A DNA stretch of 7,004 nt from an uncultured bacterium (lineage in GTDB: Bacteria; Actinomycetota; Coriobacteriia; Coriobacteriales; Coriobacteriaceae): the NCBI GenBank assembly GCA_905215945.1, contig CAJMRZ010000075.1, positions 1 through 7,004 on the forward strand, given 5' to 3'. Below are positions 5,748 through 7,004 of this stretch, piece by piece. How positions within the stretch are numbered: position 1 is the stretch's first letter; each line of letters starts with the position of its first letter. Below the pieces are notes generated by a model. The model was not told the DNA's origin. It worked only from the letters and a program-made list of their open reading frames with translations, and made no database searches. Position numbers and translations under genes: made by a program.

Positions 5748-6380
5748 CTATCCTCTCTTCCTTGCAGCGTCGGCGGCGCGGCGCGCCAGCGCATCGGCGC
5801 GCGGCAACCATGTGTCGAGCAGCTCATCACACGCCGTCTCGAGCTCCTCGGCACGAACGCGATCTTTCATAGACGTGGTGTTCGCAAAGAGAGTCAAGCT
5901 CGCGCCCTGCATAGCGGCACGGCAGAACACGGCGCCGCACGCCACATCGGACAGCAGCTGACGCGAACCCTTGTCGGCCATGTCCTCGAGCAGCGCCAGC
6001 GCACGCCCGCAGGCATCCATAATGCGATACGGCGGCATAGCGGCCACATGCAGCGCATCCTGAATCGCGGTCGCTCGAGCCGGATCGTCACGCGGAATAC
6101 CGTACGCCGCGGACACCCGCCTGTAGGCACGAACGTCCTCGGAAACCAACTCGACAAGCTCCTGGGCCAGCTCATCAGCCTGGGCAAACGCGCGCGTCAG
6201 GTCATCCGCACGATCAGCAAGCGCGGGATTAGTCGCACCGTAGCGGGCAACCATTCCGCACAGCGAGGCACCCAGCGCGCCCACAAAGGCGCTCGCGCTG
6301 CCGCCGCCGGGAACCGGCTCGCGCGCGGCCAGCGCCTCGGCAAACCCGCGGCAGGTCTTGTCCATCATCTCTTGGCTCAT
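5748..6380 (-). CDS. fchA: Methenyltetrahydrofolate cyclohydrolase, FchA/cyclodeaminase family
   Basis: This 210-residue helical protein matches the usual length of stand-alone FchA (about 200-210). PVPGGGSASA (22-31) is the family's glycine-rich signature. The helical block with EDVRAYRRV (81-89) follows, then SRQLLSDVACGAV (139-151) and the AxxxGASLTLFANT segment (156-168), corresponding to the SD...AA..G..N pattern of the family. It should interconvert methenyl-THF and 10-formyl-THF. The same fold forms the cyclodeaminase half of FTCD in histidine degradation, but the folD gene 2 nt downstream favours the cyclohydrolase role. I chose the ATG at 6380 because GAAGG (6390-6394) lies 9 nt upstream. 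An in-frame ATG at 6386 has only 3-nt spacing and would add two residues (MR). Confidence 0.9.
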   Translation of the reverse strand: MSQEMMDKTCRGFAEALAAREPVPGGGSASAFVGALGASLCGMVARYGATNPALADRADDLTRAFAQADELAQELVELVSEDVRAYRRVSAAYGIPRDDPARATAIQDALHVAAMPPYRIMDACGRALALLEDMADKGSRQLLSDVACGAVFCRAAMQGASLTLFANTTSMKDRVRAEELETACDELLDTWLPRADALARRAADAARKRG

Positions 6381-6408
6381 ACGCATGCACCTTCAAGTCA
6401 TATACATC

Positions 6409-6429
6409 GGTCGGGCGGAATCGCCGACC
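6409..6429 (-). other. Hairpin in the fchA leader
   Basis: On the minus strand, GGTCGGCG and CGCCCGACC form an 8-bp stem with one bulged C and an ATTC loop. It lies between the proposed promoter and the ribosome site, about 15 nt before the latter. No U-tract follows, so it is not a terminator. It may stabilise the mRNA or serve as a regulator site; its function is unknown. Confidence 0.45.
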
Positions 6430-6456
6430 AACCGCATCGATCACGTAATGGTGCTA

Positions 6457-6485
6457 AGTCTAGCCCATAAGTACATGAGCGTCAG
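6457..6485 (-). promoter_or_regulatory. Candidate promoter for fchA-folD
   Basis: On the minus strand, CTGACG (6480-6485, 4 of 6 to the -35) is followed after exactly 17 nt by TAGACT (6457-6462, 4 of 6 to the -10). It predicts a leader of about 70 nt before the fchA start, containing the 6409-6429 hairpin. Confidence 0.45.
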
Positions 6486-6756
6486 CGCACCTGGCCATCG
6501 CAGATTTCTATGGCACGCGATAGGCGTCGACAACGCAAACATGGGACACATGGCCCACCTTTCGAGACTCCCGAGCAGCACAAGCTGGGGCATATCTATA
6601 AGTAAGGAACCCGTTGGTGAACGGCCGCGCAACGGCCACAAGCGATGAACGGAGGCATAAGTCGCACAGTACACAGAGACATCCGCCGCCAGCGCAATCA
6701 GTACCCCAACAGCATGCGGCGCCGTGATGTCATCAGCAGACAAGGAGGACGCCACC
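6486..6756. other. Divergent intergenic region between fchA and the lipoprotein gene
   Basis: About 270 nt without a gene I can support. Reading rightward, TATAAG (about 6598-6603) could be a -10 for the lipoprotein gene but has no good -35. A short inverted repeat CCGTTG/CAACGG with a 13-nt loop lies near 6610-6635. The lipoprotein ribosome site AAGGAGG is at 6742-6748. Reading leftward, an open frame exists (6441-6896) but it crosses the real lipoprotein start and has no ribosome site. Confidence 0.4.
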
Positions 6757-7004
6757 ATGATGAAAAAGACCCTATCAATCCTTTCCCTTTGCATCGCCCT
6801 CTTTGCCGCGCTCGCCCTTGTGGGCTGCGGCGGGAGCGCATCGGGCGGCGGCAGCGCCCCCAAGAGCGAGAGCAAGGAAAAGGCCCCCGTCGCCAAGAAG
6901 ACCGACTACATCTGGTTTAAGGTCGAGATGCCCGAGGGCGTCGGCGTAAGCGACTCTGCCGGCAAGAATGCCGACAGGGTCCAGCTCACCTTCCCCGAAG
7001 ACGA
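6757..7004 (+). CDS. Lipoprotein of unknown function, N-terminal part only (gene runs off the right edge)
   Basis: An open frame of 82 codons begins at ATG 6757, preceded by AAGGAGG (6742-6748) at 8-nt spacing. MMKK gives a positive n-region, residues 5-20 are hydrophobic, and LVGC (21-24) is a clear lipobox. Signal peptidase II would cleave before Cys24, leaving a membrane-anchored lipoprotein outside the cell. The mature start is a Gly/Ser linker followed by a Lys/Glu-rich spacer (about 35-49). A folded-looking segment then begins (DYIWFKVEMPEG, 50-61). I do not recognise the domain. It is the only plus-strand gene and diverges from fchA, so it is not part of the folate operon. Confidence 0.85.
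   Translation, partial: MMKKTLSILSLCIALFAALALVGCGGSASGGGSAPKSESKEKAPVAKKTDYIWFKVEMPEGVGVSDSAGKNADRVQLTFPED

Noticed and set aside
5746..5811. Upstream extension of folD (22 more codons)
   Set aside because: It would overlap the end of fchA, adds an Arg-rich segment not found in FolD proteins, and ignores the GAGAGG site placed correctly for the ATG at 5745.
6441..6896. Minus-strand open frame (151 codons) with some hydrophobic stretches, right of fchA
   Set aside because: It begins inside the lipoprotein gene on the opposite strand, has no ribosome site, and ends across the fchA promoter. The lipoprotein frame has a strong ribosome site and a lipobox.

Overview
The base composition (GC-rich genes, AT-richer spacers), the gene content and the protein style (a stand-alone FchA cyclohydrolase beside FolD, a C69 dipeptidase, a UbiB-like kinase preceded by a small phasin-like protein, a large Sec-exported surface protein) fit an anaerobic gut actinobacterium of the Coriobacteriia, most like Collinsella. 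This taxonomic call is an inference from sequence style, not a database match.

Layout. Almost everything is on the minus strand, so transcription runs right to left. At the right edge a plus-strand lipoprotein gene (6757 to the end) diverges from the minus-strand pair fchA (6380-5748) and folD (5745-4891), which are 2 nt apart. Next is an AT-rich spacer (4536-4890) with a strong hairpin terminator flanked by two inverted copies of a conserved element. Then come pepD (4535-3012), the phasin-like gene (2912-2496), and the ABC1/UbiB-family kinase gene (2487-724), which starts 8 nt after the phasin-like stop. A 350-nt leader (374-723) looks like a cobalamin riboswitch. It precedes the first 124 codons of a secreted surface protein that runs off the left edge (373-1).

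How the genes fit together. FchA and FolD form a one-carbon (tetrahydrofolate) operon. This FolD keeps the dehydrogenase and nucleotide-binding motifs but lacks the Lys and Gln that catalyse the cyclohydrolase step. FchA, encoded immediately upstream, would supply that step, so the two-step reaction of normal bifunctional FolD appears split between two proteins. The phasin-like protein and the kinase form a second, probably membrane- or lipid-associated pair. PepD is a cytosolic peptide-scavenging enzyme. The riboswitch suggests that a surface protein is controlled by corrinoid supply, which would fit a role in corrinoid capture.

The best leads are the divided FolD/FchA pair, the riboswitch-controlled surface protein, and the paired inverted element around 4617-4857. 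I saw no tRNA, rRNA, CRISPR array, transposase or phage gene.
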